Shown here piece by piece: positions 43,770 through 52,996 of a DNA stretch of 64,000 nucleotides (position 1 is the first letter of the stretch; the number at the start of each line of letters is the position of its first letter). Under the pieces are notes generated by a model. The model did no database searches. It had not been told where the DNA came from and was given only the letters and a program-made list of their open reading frames with translations. Source of the DNA: Pelagimonas sp050633425. Its GTDB lineage: Bacteria > Pseudomonadota > Alphaproteobacteria > Rhodobacterales > Rhodobacteraceae. The stretch lies in the NCBI RefSeq assembly GCF_050633425.1, contig NZ_JBOEGM010000020.1, forward strand, positions 1-64,000, given 5' to 3'. A program made the translations under genes and the position numbers.

Positions 43770-44816
43770 TTAACGTGTCCACGGATAGCCTTTTTCGTCG
43801 CGTTCACCGGCGTATTTCGCCAATAAAGCGCGATACTCATCCAGCAAAGTCGCCCCATTGAGACCTGCTTTGCCAGCTGTCTCGACCCAGGCATCCACAT
43901 GCACACCGCCCTTTTGCAGCAGCTTGGCACGCTCTTCTTGCGGCAGTTCGATGACTTCGACGCCCGCAGCCTTCATGTCTTCGATTGCCTTCATGTTGGC
44001 CCCGGTCAGGATCTCACCAAAATAGTCAACCATGTCGGAGCCAGTCGAAAGCAGTAGCTCTTGCTGATCGGCGTTCAGCGACTCAAAGGCGTCTTTGTTC
44101 ATGAATGTGCCAACACCCCCGACCTGCCCCCAGTTGAGCAAAGTGTAGCTATCCATGACCTCCGCCTGTTTCAGCGCGGAAACGGCATAGGAATAGCCCT
44201 GGGAACAGTCGATTAAACCGCTATCAAGCCCCTGATACGCATCATAAATCGACATGCGAACCATGTTGGCCCCCATCTCGCCAAAGACCTTCCCATAGGC
44301 TCCAACCCCACGCACTTTTAGCCCATCAATATCCTCCGCAGACCGGATCGCAGCCCCCTTACAGCCGATATTGACCTGACTCGTGGTAAAGGTCCCAATG
44401 TAGACAAGGTTTTTATCGTCCAGAGCTTGCTTGATCTCGGCATTGGTGCGGAACAGCTCATCGGTGGCGCGCATGCCGACCCAGGCATCCGGGTTATCCA
44501 GCGGCAGGTCTGCGATCCCGTAACTGGCAAATTCCTGTGGGTAATAAACAGAAATGATGGTGCCCATGTCGGCAACGCCGTCATGAATGGATTGCAAAGC
44601 CGCATTGGCCTTGAACAACGCCCCACCCCATTGAACGTCGATGCGCAAATCGCCGCTCGAACGCTCTGACACTTGATCTGCAAACCATTGGATGGCGTTC
44701 GCCCGCGCGCCCCGGCTTGGGCCTGCCTCACCGTGGATCAATACTGTTTCAGCACCGACCGCCCCCGCGCAAAGCGCCGCCATGACGGCCGCAGCCGTTG
44801 TTTTCCAGTATTTCAT
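43770..44816 (-). CDS. dctP: TRAP transporter periplasmic solute-binding protein DctP
   Basis: A 348-residue DctP-type receptor with a signal peptide (TTAAAVMAALCAGAVGA). Conserved parts: WFADQVSERSSGDLRIDVQWGGAL, the carboxylate-binding KVRGVGAYGKVFGEMGANMVRMSIYDAYQGLDSGLIDCSQG, with the family Arg in LKVRG, and NWGQVGGVGTFMNKDAFESL. A GGGAGGA site precedes the ATG. It is the first gene of the eleven-gene operon; its ligand is presumably the carboxylic acid broken down by the enzymes downstream. Confidence 0.92.
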   Translation of the reverse strand: MKYWKTTAAAVMAALCAGAVGAETVLIHGEAGPSRGARANAIQWFADQVSERSSGDLRIDVQWGGALFKANAALQSIHDGVADMGTIISVYYPQEFASYGIADLPLDNPDAWVGMRATDELFRTNAEIKQALDDKNLVYIGTFTTSQVNIGCKGAAIRSAEDIDGLKVRGVGAYGKVFGEMGANMVRMSIYDAYQGLDSGLIDCSQGYSYAVSALKQAEVMDSYTLLNWGQVGGVGTFMNKDAFESLNADQQELLLSTGSDMVDYFGEILTGANMKAIEDMKAAGVEVIELPQEERAKLLQKGGVHVDAWVETAGKAGLNGATLLDEYRALLAKYAGERDEKGYPWTR

Positions 44817-44836
44817 GAAATCCTCCCAGTTTCACT

Positions 44837-44850
44837 ATGCGAAATTGCAT
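44837..44850. promoter_or_regulatory. Candidate IclR operator upstream of dctP
   Basis: ATGCGAAATTGCAT is an imperfect palindrome (ATGC...GCAT around an A/T-rich core), 20 bases upstream of the dctP ATG. Palindromes of about this length are common for IclR proteins, and the operon encodes one. A second weaker inverted repeat, TGCGA/TCGCA, is at 45182-45198. Confidence 0.4.
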
Positions 44851-45534
44851 TTTACTTTTCAATCATAAACAGCCGCGTGCAGCAGTATCAAGAAAAAACT
44901 GCATCCGGCCAAAGCCCTGCGGTGAACCGGGACTGAAGTTCCAGAATATCTTTTTACTTCTGTGCGTTAGGCTTCCATGAGGTCTACAAACACCACCGAT
45001 TTGGGCTCCAGCAGAAGTAACAATACAAACATGCGAAAGGACCATCGTATTTCGGGCACCAAAGCCCCTCACCCTAGAACTGAAGATGCGCCCACAACAC
45101 CCTGAAATTAAAAATTATTTCGATCTGATTGCACTTCCAAACCGTCTGGAAAGCAAAACAAATTGGTGACGCTTTCACAAATGCGATCACTTTTCGCAGC
45201 ACTTCATGGGGTAAACATGGGTATAAATTGATTTTGGGCAATAAAGTCGGCGTTTAAAGTGAAATTCCGCCAAAAATATCGAAATATTGAAATTACAATA
45301 TGCCAACGGATGAGAGCTCTTCGGATCGAAAAAATCTTATCCCCAATTCGTCCACAGCAAGGTCACGCCGCAAGCTATTCAGACCAATCCAGACTTTCCG
45401 TTCGGCTCGCCTTATCCACAAAATCGGACCTCAGGCCAAGCGCATTTCCAATTCCAGCTATTCTTTTCTTTGCAGAAGCCTAAGGCTGCCCCTTGCCATT
45501 TCCTGCGCACCGGGCCTAATCCCGGCGCAACCAT
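44851..45534. other. AT-rich intergenic region between dctP and waaA
   Basis: About 680 bases without a supported gene. The part from 45100 to 45300 is clearly more AT-rich than the surroundings. No frame carries recognisable protein sequence on either strand. It should contain the dctP promoter and the waaA promoter. Near 45514-45529 a CCGGG/CCCGG hairpin lies just before the waaA start. Confidence 0.5.
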
Positions 45535-46743
45535 TTGAAACCGGGTTTTGTTTTGCTGCTCTACCGTTTCCTACTCAGTCTTTTTGCAGGCATGGTGCTC
45601 GCCAAAGGCGACAGGTCTGCCCGTATGGGCAACATCTCTCCTGCTTCCGGGCCGCATGTTTGGGTCCACGGGGCGTCAAATGGTGAGCTGAGCGCCGCCC
45701 TCCCCGTATTGGAACGGGTGACCCATGATTGCCAGCACCTGAATTGGCTGATCACCTGCAACACAGAGACGGCCCGCTCGATGGTAGAAGCCTGGGGCCT
45801 TCCAAACACCTCGGTTCGGCTTGCGCCTATAGATTTGGAGCGGGTCGCAAAACGGGTACTACGGGATTGGGACGTCAGGGCGCATATCGCGCTGGAATCG
45901 GAAATCTGGCCGCATCGTATCTTGGCCTGCTCCGGTCCGACCGTATTGCTTGGCGCACGGATGAGCGCGAGCACGGCGCGTAGTTGGGCAAAACTGGGCG
46001 ACCTTCCCAAACGTGTTCTACAAAAAGTTGCGTTTGCCTCAGCCCAAGACACAGGCTCCCGCGATAGGCTTGTTGAGCTTGGCCTGCCTGCCCAGGCCAT
46101 AGGCCCCATTGCGGACCTCAAAGCGCTATACCAGCCCTCAACCATCTTACCGGACGCGGCTCTAACGGCAGTCTTTCCGCGCGAGAGCACCTGGTTGGCG
46201 GCCTCAACACATGAGGGCGAGGATGACGTCGTTCTGGAGGCTCATAAAATTGCGCGTGAGACAGATCCATCTTTGCGCCTGATCCTTGCCCCACGTCATC
46301 CAAGACGCGCACAGGAGATCGTGACCCTCATTCACTCAAAGGCGATGAGTGTCGCACAGCGCAGCGCCAAGTCGCCCCCAGACGCAGACGTCTATTTGGT
46401 CGACACAATGGGCGAAATGCCCTTGTGGTATCAGCTGGCTGGCCGCGTGTTTGTCGCAGGAAGCTTGACCGATCGTGGTGGGCACACACCGTACGAACCC
46501 GTCGCCTTTGGTGCCGCTGTGATTTTTGGCCCCGACATGAAAAACCATGCGGCTGCGCGTGATCGCCTTATGGAGGCCAAAGCCGCGCATGAAATCGGCA
46601 CGGCACAGGAATTGGCCGCGGCCTTGCTTGACCTCAAAAGCAATCAAATTGAAATGGGGACCAAAGCCCGGGACGCGCTGCGGATCGACACCGATCTGGA
46701 CGGTCTTTGCAAAACATTGCTGGAAACATTACCAAAACCTTAG
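45535..46743 (+). CDS. waaA: Kdo transferase WaaA (3-deoxy-D-manno-octulosonic acid transferase)
   Basis: A 402-residue GT30-type glycosyltransferase that attaches Kdo to lipid A precursor at the inner membrane. An N-terminal membrane anchor (FVLLLYRFLLSLFAGMV) is followed by WVHGASNGELSAALPVLERV, ESEIWPHRILAC, AASTHEGEDDVVLEAH, LILAPRHPRRAQEI and the nucleotide-sugar site GSLTDRGGHTPYEPVAFGAAVIFGPDMKNH. No ATG is available before the anchor; TTG 45535 is used here, and TTG 45553 is also possible. No clear ribosome site is seen, so the start is uncertain. Confidence 0.88.
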   Translation: MKPGFVLLLYRFLLSLFAGMVLAKGDRSARMGNISPASGPHVWVHGASNGELSAALPVLERVTHDCQHLNWLITCNTETARSMVEAWGLPNTSVRLAPIDLERVAKRVLRDWDVRAHIALESEIWPHRILACSGPTVLLGARMSASTARSWAKLGDLPKRVLQKVAFASAQDTGSRDRLVELGLPAQAIGPIADLKALYQPSTILPDAALTAVFPRESTWLAASTHEGEDDVVLEAHKIARETDPSLRLILAPRHPRRAQEIVTLIHSKAMSVAQRSAKSPPDADVYLVDTMGEMPLWYQLAGRVFVAGSLTDRGGHTPYEPVAFGAAVIFGPDMKNHAAARDRLMEAKAAHEIGTAQELAAALLDLKSNQIEMGTKARDALRIDTDLDGLCKTLLETLPKP

Positions 46744-46815
46744 CCCCGCTTGCGCCTGTTAATGATTTGTTTATCTTTGGCAGGCCCAATAGAGCAGACA
46801 ATTAGACAGTCATAC

Positions 46816-47280
46816 ATGATTCAATACAGCCTCAAATGTGCCGATGGCCACCAGTTCGACAGCTGGTTCCAATCGGCCAGCGCCTTTGACAAACTGCAAG
46901 CCTCTGGGCATGTGGCCTGTGCTGTTTGTGGCTCAGGTCAGGTGCAAAAAGCCCTTATGGCGCCTCGGGTCAAAACCTCGGATGATGGTGTCGCCCCGAT
47001 GCAAGATGCGCCACCTCCCCCTGCCAAGACACCCGAAACATCGCTGAACGCGCCTGCATCCGAAGCAGAACAGGCGATTGCGAAGTTGAAGGACCATGTT
47101 GAAAAGAACTCAGACTATGTTGGCAAAGATTTCGCCAGCGAGGCACGCGCCATGCATGATGGTGACACCCCGGAACGGGCAATTTGGGGCGAAGCCAAGC
47201 TAGAAGATGCCAAAGCCTTGGTCGATGACGGTATTCCCGTCGCCCCGCTCCCTTTCATACCCACACGGAAAAGCAACTGA
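46816..47280 (+). CDS. DUF1178 family protein
   Basis: A 154-residue conserved protein. It starts MIQYSLKCADGHQFDSWFQSASAFDKL and has paired Cys (CADGH, CAVCGSG) that suggest a zinc-ribbon-like site. The C-terminal GEAKLEDAKALVDDGIPVAPLPF is diagnostic of DUF1178. A Pro-rich linker lies between. The start at 46816 matches the family. Function unknown. It is followed by the SDR gene with overlapping stop and start (TGATG). Confidence 0.85.
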   Translation: MIQYSLKCADGHQFDSWFQSASAFDKLQASGHVACAVCGSGQVQKALMAPRVKTSDDGVAPMQDAPPPPAKTPETSLNAPASEAEQAIAKLKDHVEKNSDYVGKDFASEARAMHDGDTPERAIWGEAKLEDAKALVDDGIPVAPLPFIPTRKSN

Positions 47281-47927
47281 TGGCGACCTATCTGATTACC
47301 GGCGCAAATCGTGGTATCGGTGCCGCAATGGATAGCCTGCTGGTGAACCGGGGGGACAGCGTAATTGGCACAGCGCGCAATCATCCCGAATATTTGTCCT
47401 TGGACGTCACCGATCCTGAATCGCAAAACGCAATGTCGCGCCAACTCGCGGGTCGGTGCATTGACACGCTGGTATGCAACGCCGGTGTTTATCTCGACAA
47501 GGGAGAGACCTTGGCGGGCGGATTTCCGGCGCAAATGTGGGCCGACAGTTTCGCAGCCAATGTGACCGGCGTCTTTTTGTCTGTGCAGGCGCTGTTGCCA
47601 AACCTGCAAATGTCCGCTGACCCTAAAATTGCGATCATCAGCAGCCAAATGGCGTCGCACACACGTGCGCCGGGGGGAAGCTATATCTATCGCGCCTCCA
47701 AAGCTGCTGCCCTGAATTTGGGTCGCAACCTTGCCACTGACCTGCGCAAGCTTAATATCGCGGTCGGCATTTACCATCCCGGATGGGTCAAAACGGATAT
47801 GGGCGGCGACGCGGCTGACATTTCGGTCGAAGACTCGGCTGCCGGATTGGTAAACCGGTTTGATGCGTTGAGCATGAAAACCACCGGCTGTTTTGAAACA
47901 TGGGACGGGAAGCAGCATCCGTTTTAA
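47280..47927 (+). CDS. Short-chain dehydrogenase/reductase
   Basis: A 215-residue classical SDR. The nucleotide motif is ITGANRGIGAAM (residues 5-16), with NAGV near 62 and the active-site SSQMAS...YIYRASKAA, giving the YxxxK pair. It resembles CsgA/C-factor-type SDRs (CIDTLVCNAGVY, GWVKTDMGG). Translationally coupled to DUF1178. Substrate unknown. Confidence 0.87.
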   Translation: MATYLITGANRGIGAAMDSLLVNRGDSVIGTARNHPEYLSLDVTDPESQNAMSRQLAGRCIDTLVCNAGVYLDKGETLAGGFPAQMWADSFAANVTGVFLSVQALLPNLQMSADPKIAIISSQMASHTRAPGGSYIYRASKAAALNLGRNLATDLRKLNIAVGIYHPGWVKTDMGGDAADISVEDSAAGLVNRFDALSMKTTGCFETWDGKQHPF

Positions 47928-48060
47928 TCGCTGCAAAAGGCTGCAAACCTAGCGGTGCAGGTTTCTTGCGGTATAAGGCCCGGCGATACCCCCAGACGAA
48001 TAACAAAGTCACTCCGCCGCCCCATATCTCGGCGATCAAGACCATTGCACCCTTGCACAA
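47911..48060 (-). CDS. Possible small membrane protein upstream of lysC (3' end undefined)
   Basis: On the strand opposite to lysC, a frame starting near 48060 reads MVLIAEIWGGGVTLLFVWGYRRALYRKK, one hydrophobic segment followed by basic residues, as in small single-pass proteins. The frame stays open into the antisense of the SDR gene (to 47788), so the true end is unclear. Could be real or chance. Confidence 0.2.
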
Positions 48061-48110
48061 AGAGGCCTCAGGTCGTACACCCCCGCGCGATCTGATCCGA
48101 AAGGCACCTT

Positions 48111-49346
48111 ATGCCCGTTCTCGTTATGAAATTCGGTGGCACATCCGTTGCCACGTTGGACCGCATTCGACGCGCCGCAAAACGCGTCGGTGTCGAAGTC
48201 GCAAAAGGCTATGATGTCATTGTCATTGTCTCGGCGATGTCGGGCGAAACCAACAAGCTGGTTGGCTATGTCAACGAAACGTCTGAGCTGTTTGATGCGC
48301 GTGAATATGATGCGATTGTCAGTTCCGGTGAAAACGTCACCGCTGGCCTGATGGCCCTGACATTGCAGGAAATGGACGTGCCTGCGCGTAGTTGGCAGGG
48401 CTGGCAAGTTCCTGTCAAAACCACCGATGCCCATTCTGCCGCCCGGATCGAAGAGATCCCGCCCGCTAATATCATGCAAAAATTTGGCGAAGGCATGAAG
48501 GTCGCGGTTGTCGCCGGTTTCCAGGGGATCAGCCCCGAGGGCCGCATCACCACGTTGGGACGCGGTGGGTCGGATACAACTGCCGTCGCCTTTGCCGCCG
48601 CTTTCGAAGCCGAACGTTGCGACATCTATACGGATGTTGATGGCGTTTACACCACGGACCCGCGCATTTGCGACAAGGCGCGCAAGCTCGATAAAATTGC
48701 GTTTGAAGAAATGCTTGAGCTGGCATCCCTTGGGGCCAAAGTGCTGCAAACCCGCTCGGTTGAGCTGGCGATGCGCTACAAAGTTAAGCTGCGCGTTTTG
48801 AGCAGTTTTGAGGAACAGTCGGACGAAGCGGGCACGCTCGTTTGCGACGAGGAGGACATCATGGAAAGCAATGTCGTGGCCGGTGTGGCCTATTCACGGG
48901 ACGAAGCCAAAATGACGCTTGTCTCGGTCGCGGATCGCCCAGGCATCGCCGCCGCAATCTTTGGCCCCTTGGCCGAAGCGGGGATCAATGTGGATATGAT
49001 CATCCAGAACATCTCTGAAGACGGTCGCACCGATATGACCTTCTCCTGCCCGACCGATCAGGTGGCACGGGCACAAAAGGCGATCGACGGCATCAAAGCC
49101 TCGGGCGAGCTGAACTTTTCGGGCGTTGATATTGATGAAAGCGTGGCCAAGATTTCCATCGTCGGCATTGGTATGCGAAGCCACGCGGGCGTCGCATCAA
49201 AAATGTTCAAAGTGCTCTCTGACGAAGGCATCAACATCAAGGTCATCACCACATCCGAAATCAAGGTATCTGTGCTGATCGAACGCAAATACATGGAGCT
49301 GGCCGTTCAGTCGCTTCATGATGCGTTTGAACTTGAAAAAGCCTAA
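48111..49346 (+). CDS. lysC: Aspartokinase LysC
   Basis: A 411-residue aspartate kinase, first step of the aspartate family of amino acids. Substrate and ATP motifs: LVMKFGGTSVATLDRIRRAA, IVSAMSGETNKL, TLGRGGSDTTAVAFAAAFEAERCDIYTDVDGVYTTDPR. Two ACT domains end the protein (about 265-330 and 345-410), with SVADRPGIAAAIFGPLAEAGINVDMI and GIGMRSHAGVASKMFKVLSDEGINI, so feedback control by lysine and/or threonine is expected. The length matches the family. Confidence 0.95.
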   Translation: MPVLVMKFGGTSVATLDRIRRAAKRVGVEVAKGYDVIVIVSAMSGETNKLVGYVNETSELFDAREYDAIVSSGENVTAGLMALTLQEMDVPARSWQGWQVPVKTTDAHSAARIEEIPPANIMQKFGEGMKVAVVAGFQGISPEGRITTLGRGGSDTTAVAFAAAFEAERCDIYTDVDGVYTTDPRICDKARKLDKIAFEEMLELASLGAKVLQTRSVELAMRYKVKLRVLSSFEEQSDEAGTLVCDEEDIMESNVVAGVAYSRDEAKMTLVSVADRPGIAAAIFGPLAEAGINVDMIIQNISEDGRTDMTFSCPTDQVARAQKAIDGIKASGELNFSGVDIDESVAKISIVGIGMRSHAGVASKMFKVLSDEGINIKVITTSEIKVSVLIERKYMELAVQSLHDAFELEKA

Positions 49347-49551
49347 GAGACTTAACAGTTTTGTAAAACGCCGCGGTCAAAATGAGCGCGACGTTCTCAT
49401 TTCTGTCACTCAAATTGATATAGCTGCCTAATCCGTTAGCAGCGTTGAAAAGCCTTGCATTTTTGCTGCGTTGCGGCGGGGCATTCTGCTTTCCCTTCCC
49501 TGTGTAACTCGCCTATAGCTGGTGTTCGGAGAGTGGAGGAGCCGACGAGTT

Positions 49552-51792
49552 ATGGCCGACAATCTTGAAAGCGAAAGCCGCAAACTGCTTGGGCGGTTGC
49601 GGGACACGATGGCCGAAGAGGCCGCCGGTCAAGAACGGCTGGACAAGATCACCCATTTGACCGCAGATTCGATGCGGACTGAAGTCTGCTCGGTATATCT
49701 TTTTCGAGATGCCGAAACTCTTGAACTATGTGCGACACAGGGTTTGAACCAAGAAGCCGTCCACGAAACGCGCATGAAAATGGGCGAGGGTCTGGTCGGG
49801 CGTGTCGCGCGTTCGAGCGGTGTGGTGAAAACTGCAGATGCGCCATCTGAGCCCGGTTTTCGCTATATGCCGGAAACCGGCGAAGAGATTTACTCCAGCT
49901 TTCTTGGCGTCCCAATTCAGCGTTTGGGCGAGAAACTGGGTGTTCTGGTTGTGCAGAGCAAGGAGAAGCGCGACTTTAGCGCCGATGATGTCTATGCGCT
50001 AGAAGTGGTGGCGATGGTTTTGGCCGAGATGGCCGAACTCGGGGCCTTTGTCGGCGAAGGCGCTGCGCTTAAGGCGCGTCATACGCAGGCCGTGTTGCTG
50101 CGCGGTGGCACCGGACAAGAAGGCACCGCCATGGGCCGGGTCTGGCTCCACGAACCGCGTGTTGTGGTCACAAACCCCGTCGCCGATGATCCGGTCAAAG
50201 AAAGCGCCCGCCTGCACGAAGCCGTGGACACTTTGCGGGTCTCAGTCGATGAAATGCTGGCAGGGGCCTCTGCCGATGCCGAACAGATGCAAGTGCTTGA
50301 AGCCTATCGGATGTTTGCCAATTCCAAAGGCTGGATGCGGCGCATGGAAGAGGACATCGCCCGCGGATTATCGGCCGAGGCTGCGGTTGAAAAAGAACAA
50401 TCTCAGGCCCGCGCGCGGATGCGCCAGATTACCGACGGTTACCTGCGCGAAAGGTTGCATGACCTTGACGACCTGTCCAACCGTCTCTTGCGGATTTTAA
50501 CCGGTCAAGGTCGGGAAACGGGCTCAGAGATGCCGCCCGACCCCGTGCTGATTGCACGCAATATTGGGCCCGCTGAATTGCTGGAATATGGTCGTGGGCT
50601 CAAAGGGGTGGTCCTAGAAGAGGGATCGGTTGGCTCACATGCGGCCATCGTTGCTCGGGCATTGGCGATTCCATTGATCATCAATGCGGAGCGCATCACC
50701 AACGAGGCGCTGACGGGCGATCAGATCTTGGTCGATGGGGATCAAGGCATCGTGCATCTGCGTCCCGACGATCAGGTTGTCACGGCGTTTCGTGACAAAA
50801 TGGCGATGCAGGCCAAGGCACAGGAGCGCTATGCCTCGATCCGAGAAACCGAATGCATCAGTGCAGACGGCAAGCGCATTCACCTGCATATGAATGCCGG
50901 TTTGATGGCGGATTTGCCCTCATTGGTCAGTTCCGGGGCAGAAGGTGTCGGCCTCTTTCGGACCGAATTGCAATTTCTGATCCGCAATCAAATGCCACGC
51001 CGCACGGAGTTGGCCGCGCTGTACAAGCGGGTCCTTGATGCCTCAAACGGCAAGCGGGTTGTGTTTCGCACGCTGGATATCGGATCTGACAAAGTGCTGC
51101 CCTATATGAAACCGCAGGATGAGCCAAACCCGGCCCTTGGCTGGCGTGCAATCCGAGTCGCTTTGGACAAGCCGGGCGTAATGCGGATGCAATTGCAGGC
51201 TTTGATCCGCGCGGCCGAAGGGCGCCCGTTGACGATCATGTTCCCGTTTATTGCCCAGTATAGTGAGTATAAGCTGGCGCGCGATGAGGTCGACAAAGTG
51301 TTGGCACGCGAAAAACGCCTTGGTCATGACGTGCCCGACAGTCTCGAAATTGGGGCTATGCTTGAGACCCCGTCCTTGGCTTATGCCCCGCAAAAATTCT
51401 TTGACGAAGTCGAGTTTTTGTCGATTGGCGGCAATGATCTCAAGCAGTTCTTCTTTGCGGCGGATCGTGAAAACGAACGGGTGCGGCGGCGCTATGATAC
51501 GCTGAGCATGTCTTTCCTGAGCTTTCTGGAGAGCATTGTCGAGCGTTGCGAAGGCTCTGGGACAACGCTGAGTTTTTGCGGAGAAGATGCCGGTAGACCC
51601 GTAGAAGCGCTGTGTCTGGCCGCGATGGGTATATGCAACCTGTCGATGCGCCCAGCCTCTATTGGGCCAGTCAAAAGCTTGATCATGCGGTATAGTTTGA
51701 GCGAAATCCGGGCCGTGATCGCCAAAGCAGAGGCGCGTGGCGAACAATCCGTACGTGCCGCCGTCATGGATTACCTGCGTGAGAATGGCTAG
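49552..51792 (+). CDS. ptsP: PtsP, PTS-Ntr enzyme I (phosphoenolpyruvate-protein phosphotransferase)
   Basis: A 746-residue EI-Ntr that passes phosphate from PEP to the nitrogen PTS. An N-terminal GAF domain (LDKITHLTADSMRTEVCSVYLFRD, about 25-155) marks it as PtsP and not sugar-type EI. The phosphohistidine is in GSVGSHAAIVARALAIPLI (His363). The PEP-binding barrel has GVGLFRTELQFLIR, FRTLDIGSDKVLPY, PFI in IMFPFI, GAMLETPSLAY and the active Cys region LSFCGEDAGRP. ATG 49552 has GGAGGAG upstream; a GTG ten codons earlier is less likely. Confidence 0.95.
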   Translation: MADNLESESRKLLGRLRDTMAEEAAGQERLDKITHLTADSMRTEVCSVYLFRDAETLELCATQGLNQEAVHETRMKMGEGLVGRVARSSGVVKTADAPSEPGFRYMPETGEEIYSSFLGVPIQRLGEKLGVLVVQSKEKRDFSADDVYALEVVAMVLAEMAELGAFVGEGAALKARHTQAVLLRGGTGQEGTAMGRVWLHEPRVVVTNPVADDPVKESARLHEAVDTLRVSVDEMLAGASADAEQMQVLEAYRMFANSKGWMRRMEEDIARGLSAEAAVEKEQSQARARMRQITDGYLRERLHDLDDLSNRLLRILTGQGRETGSEMPPDPVLIARNIGPAELLEYGRGLKGVVLEEGSVGSHAAIVARALAIPLIINAERITNEALTGDQILVDGDQGIVHLRPDDQVVTAFRDKMAMQAKAQERYASIRETECISADGKRIHLHMNAGLMADLPSLVSSGAEGVGLFRTELQFLIRNQMPRRTELAALYKRVLDASNGKRVVFRTLDIGSDKVLPYMKPQDEPNPALGWRAIRVALDKPGVMRMQLQALIRAAEGRPLTIMFPFIAQYSEYKLARDEVDKVLAREKRLGHDVPDSLEIGAMLETPSLAYAPQKFFDEVEFLSIGGNDLKQFFFAADRENERVRRRYDTLSMSFLSFLESIVERCEGSGTTLSFCGEDAGRPVEALCLAAMGICNLSMRPASIGPVKSLIMRYSLSEIRAVIAKAEARGEQSVRAAVMDYLRENG

Positions 51793-52166
51793 GTTCATCC
51801 AGTCCTTCCACGCTCGCGATCTGAAAATTCCGAACCGGAATTTGCACGCCTCTTGCAAGAGGCGTGGGTGCGCCGGAAACTGATCTTGGGATCGCACACA
51901 GGCTTTGATTATGAAAACACCCGGCTGTGGAGTACTTCCAACAGCCGGGCGCAAAGTCAGTGACGTATCGTCTGCATCTTCTACCGTTCTGGCCAAAGAC
52001 ACTGTAGCGCGCTTTTCTACGCGATTCGGATCTGTTTTCACCCTGGGTGCAACGCTTGGCCGTTCAAAACCGGCGGCGATTTGGTCCCATGATCAGAACC
52101 TTCAAGTGAGGGGACTTGATTTCCCCTTTGCACGAATAAAGCTAGGCTAATTCCCCTAAAATTTGT
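51793..52166. other. Intergenic region with several inverted repeats
   Basis: No supported gene. It contains AAATTCCG/CGGAATTT (51825-51843), a perfect 22-base palindrome with arm CACGCCTCTTG (51845-51866), CCCGGCTGT/ACAGCCGGG (51920-51949) with inner GGA/TCC pairing, and GGGGA/TCCCC (52110-52126). The third is followed on the minus strand by TGTTTTC and could terminate minus-strand transcription from EcsC. The others may terminate ptsP. A small RNA is possible but not shown. Confidence 0.55.
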
Positions 52167-52946
52167 TTAAGCGTCATCGTTGTTTTTCACTTTCTTGTCG
52201 GTGTTTTCCAGAGCGTCGCGCAATTGCGCGACCAGGGTCGCCATTGGTACTGCCGTATCACGCGACAAGGCCAACAAGCCAAAGTGCACATGCGCCATTT
52301 GCTGGTAGTAGTTCGTGAAGGCAAAATTCACAGCCGCGCCCGCAGCAGCGCCGATCACCGGAACCGCTTGGGTGGCAAGCTTTTGCCCCATGACAATCGA
52401 CATGCGGGGGGCAATCGCGGCGATCACACGCTGAGCCGTGGCCCCAGTTAGCGCCAAACGCGCCGACAAGAAAGCGATGTCAGCGCCGTCATCTTTCTCC
52501 AAAGGTCCGGCAGAGGCAAAAACTGTCAGGCATTCCTTGGCGATCTCTGGATCATTGGGGTCAAACCCATGTTCAGCCGCAATCCCCTGAATTGCGCGCA
52601 TCAAAACCGTCGTTGTCACCGGCAACTCGCCCAATGAAGACACCAGACCACCCGCGCCGCCAACGGCCCCCATGGCGGTGGCAAATGCCGTGTTGAGCCA
52701 GCTTTGCTTGTCACCAACTTTGCCCCGCGAATAACGCGCTGCGTGAAACGATACGTTCAAAGCACCGCGCGTTGCCTCTTCCAGTCCTGATTTCACGCCA
52801 TCAGGCAATCGATCCATTAGGCTATCGGCTTGATTACCCAATAGGTTCAAAACCTGCATCCCAACGGAGTTTGCAGCCCGGTGGCGTTCTGCCAAAACGG
52901 CGATTTCCGCAGGCAATGAATAGGTCGGCAAGGTCGTGTCACTCAT
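52167..52946 (-). CDS. EcsC family protein
   Basis: A 259-residue protein of the EcsC family. The central Gly/Ala-rich region (FATAMGAVGGAGGLVSSLGELPVTTTVLMRAIQGIAAEHG) and the C-terminal QAVPVIGAAAGAAVNFAFTNYYQQMAHVHFGL are typical. They suggest hydrophobic helices that may contact the membrane. EcsC proteins are named after a B. subtilis ABC-transporter locus, but their own activity is not known. It stands alone. Confidence 0.85.
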   Translation of the reverse strand: MSDTTLPTYSLPAEIAVLAERHRAANSVGMQVLNLLGNQADSLMDRLPDGVKSGLEEATRGALNVSFHAARYSRGKVGDKQSWLNTAFATAMGAVGGAGGLVSSLGELPVTTTVLMRAIQGIAAEHGFDPNDPEIAKECLTVFASAGPLEKDDGADIAFLSARLALTGATAQRVIAAIAPRMSIVMGQKLATQAVPVIGAAAGAAVNFAFTNYYQQMAHVHFGLLALSRDTAVPMATLVAQLRDALENTDKKVKNNDDA

Positions 52947-52996
52947 GAAAAGCTCCTTTCGCGCTCACACAAAGATGTGAACAGAACGGCCGCTTT

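Noticed and set aside
47115..47936. 273-codon minus-strand frame
   Set aside because: Antisense to DUF1178 and the SDR gene, both recognised families.
48036..48749. 237-codon minus-strand frame opposite lysC
   Set aside because: lysC is certain; this is a shadow frame.
49347..49551. Terminator after lysC
   Set aside because: GTTTT-GT-AAAAC is too short and AT-only to be convincing, with no U tract.
51043..52041. 332-codon minus-strand open frame opposite ptsP
   Set aside because: ptsP is unambiguous over most of it; the frame has low-quality composition and no ribosome site.
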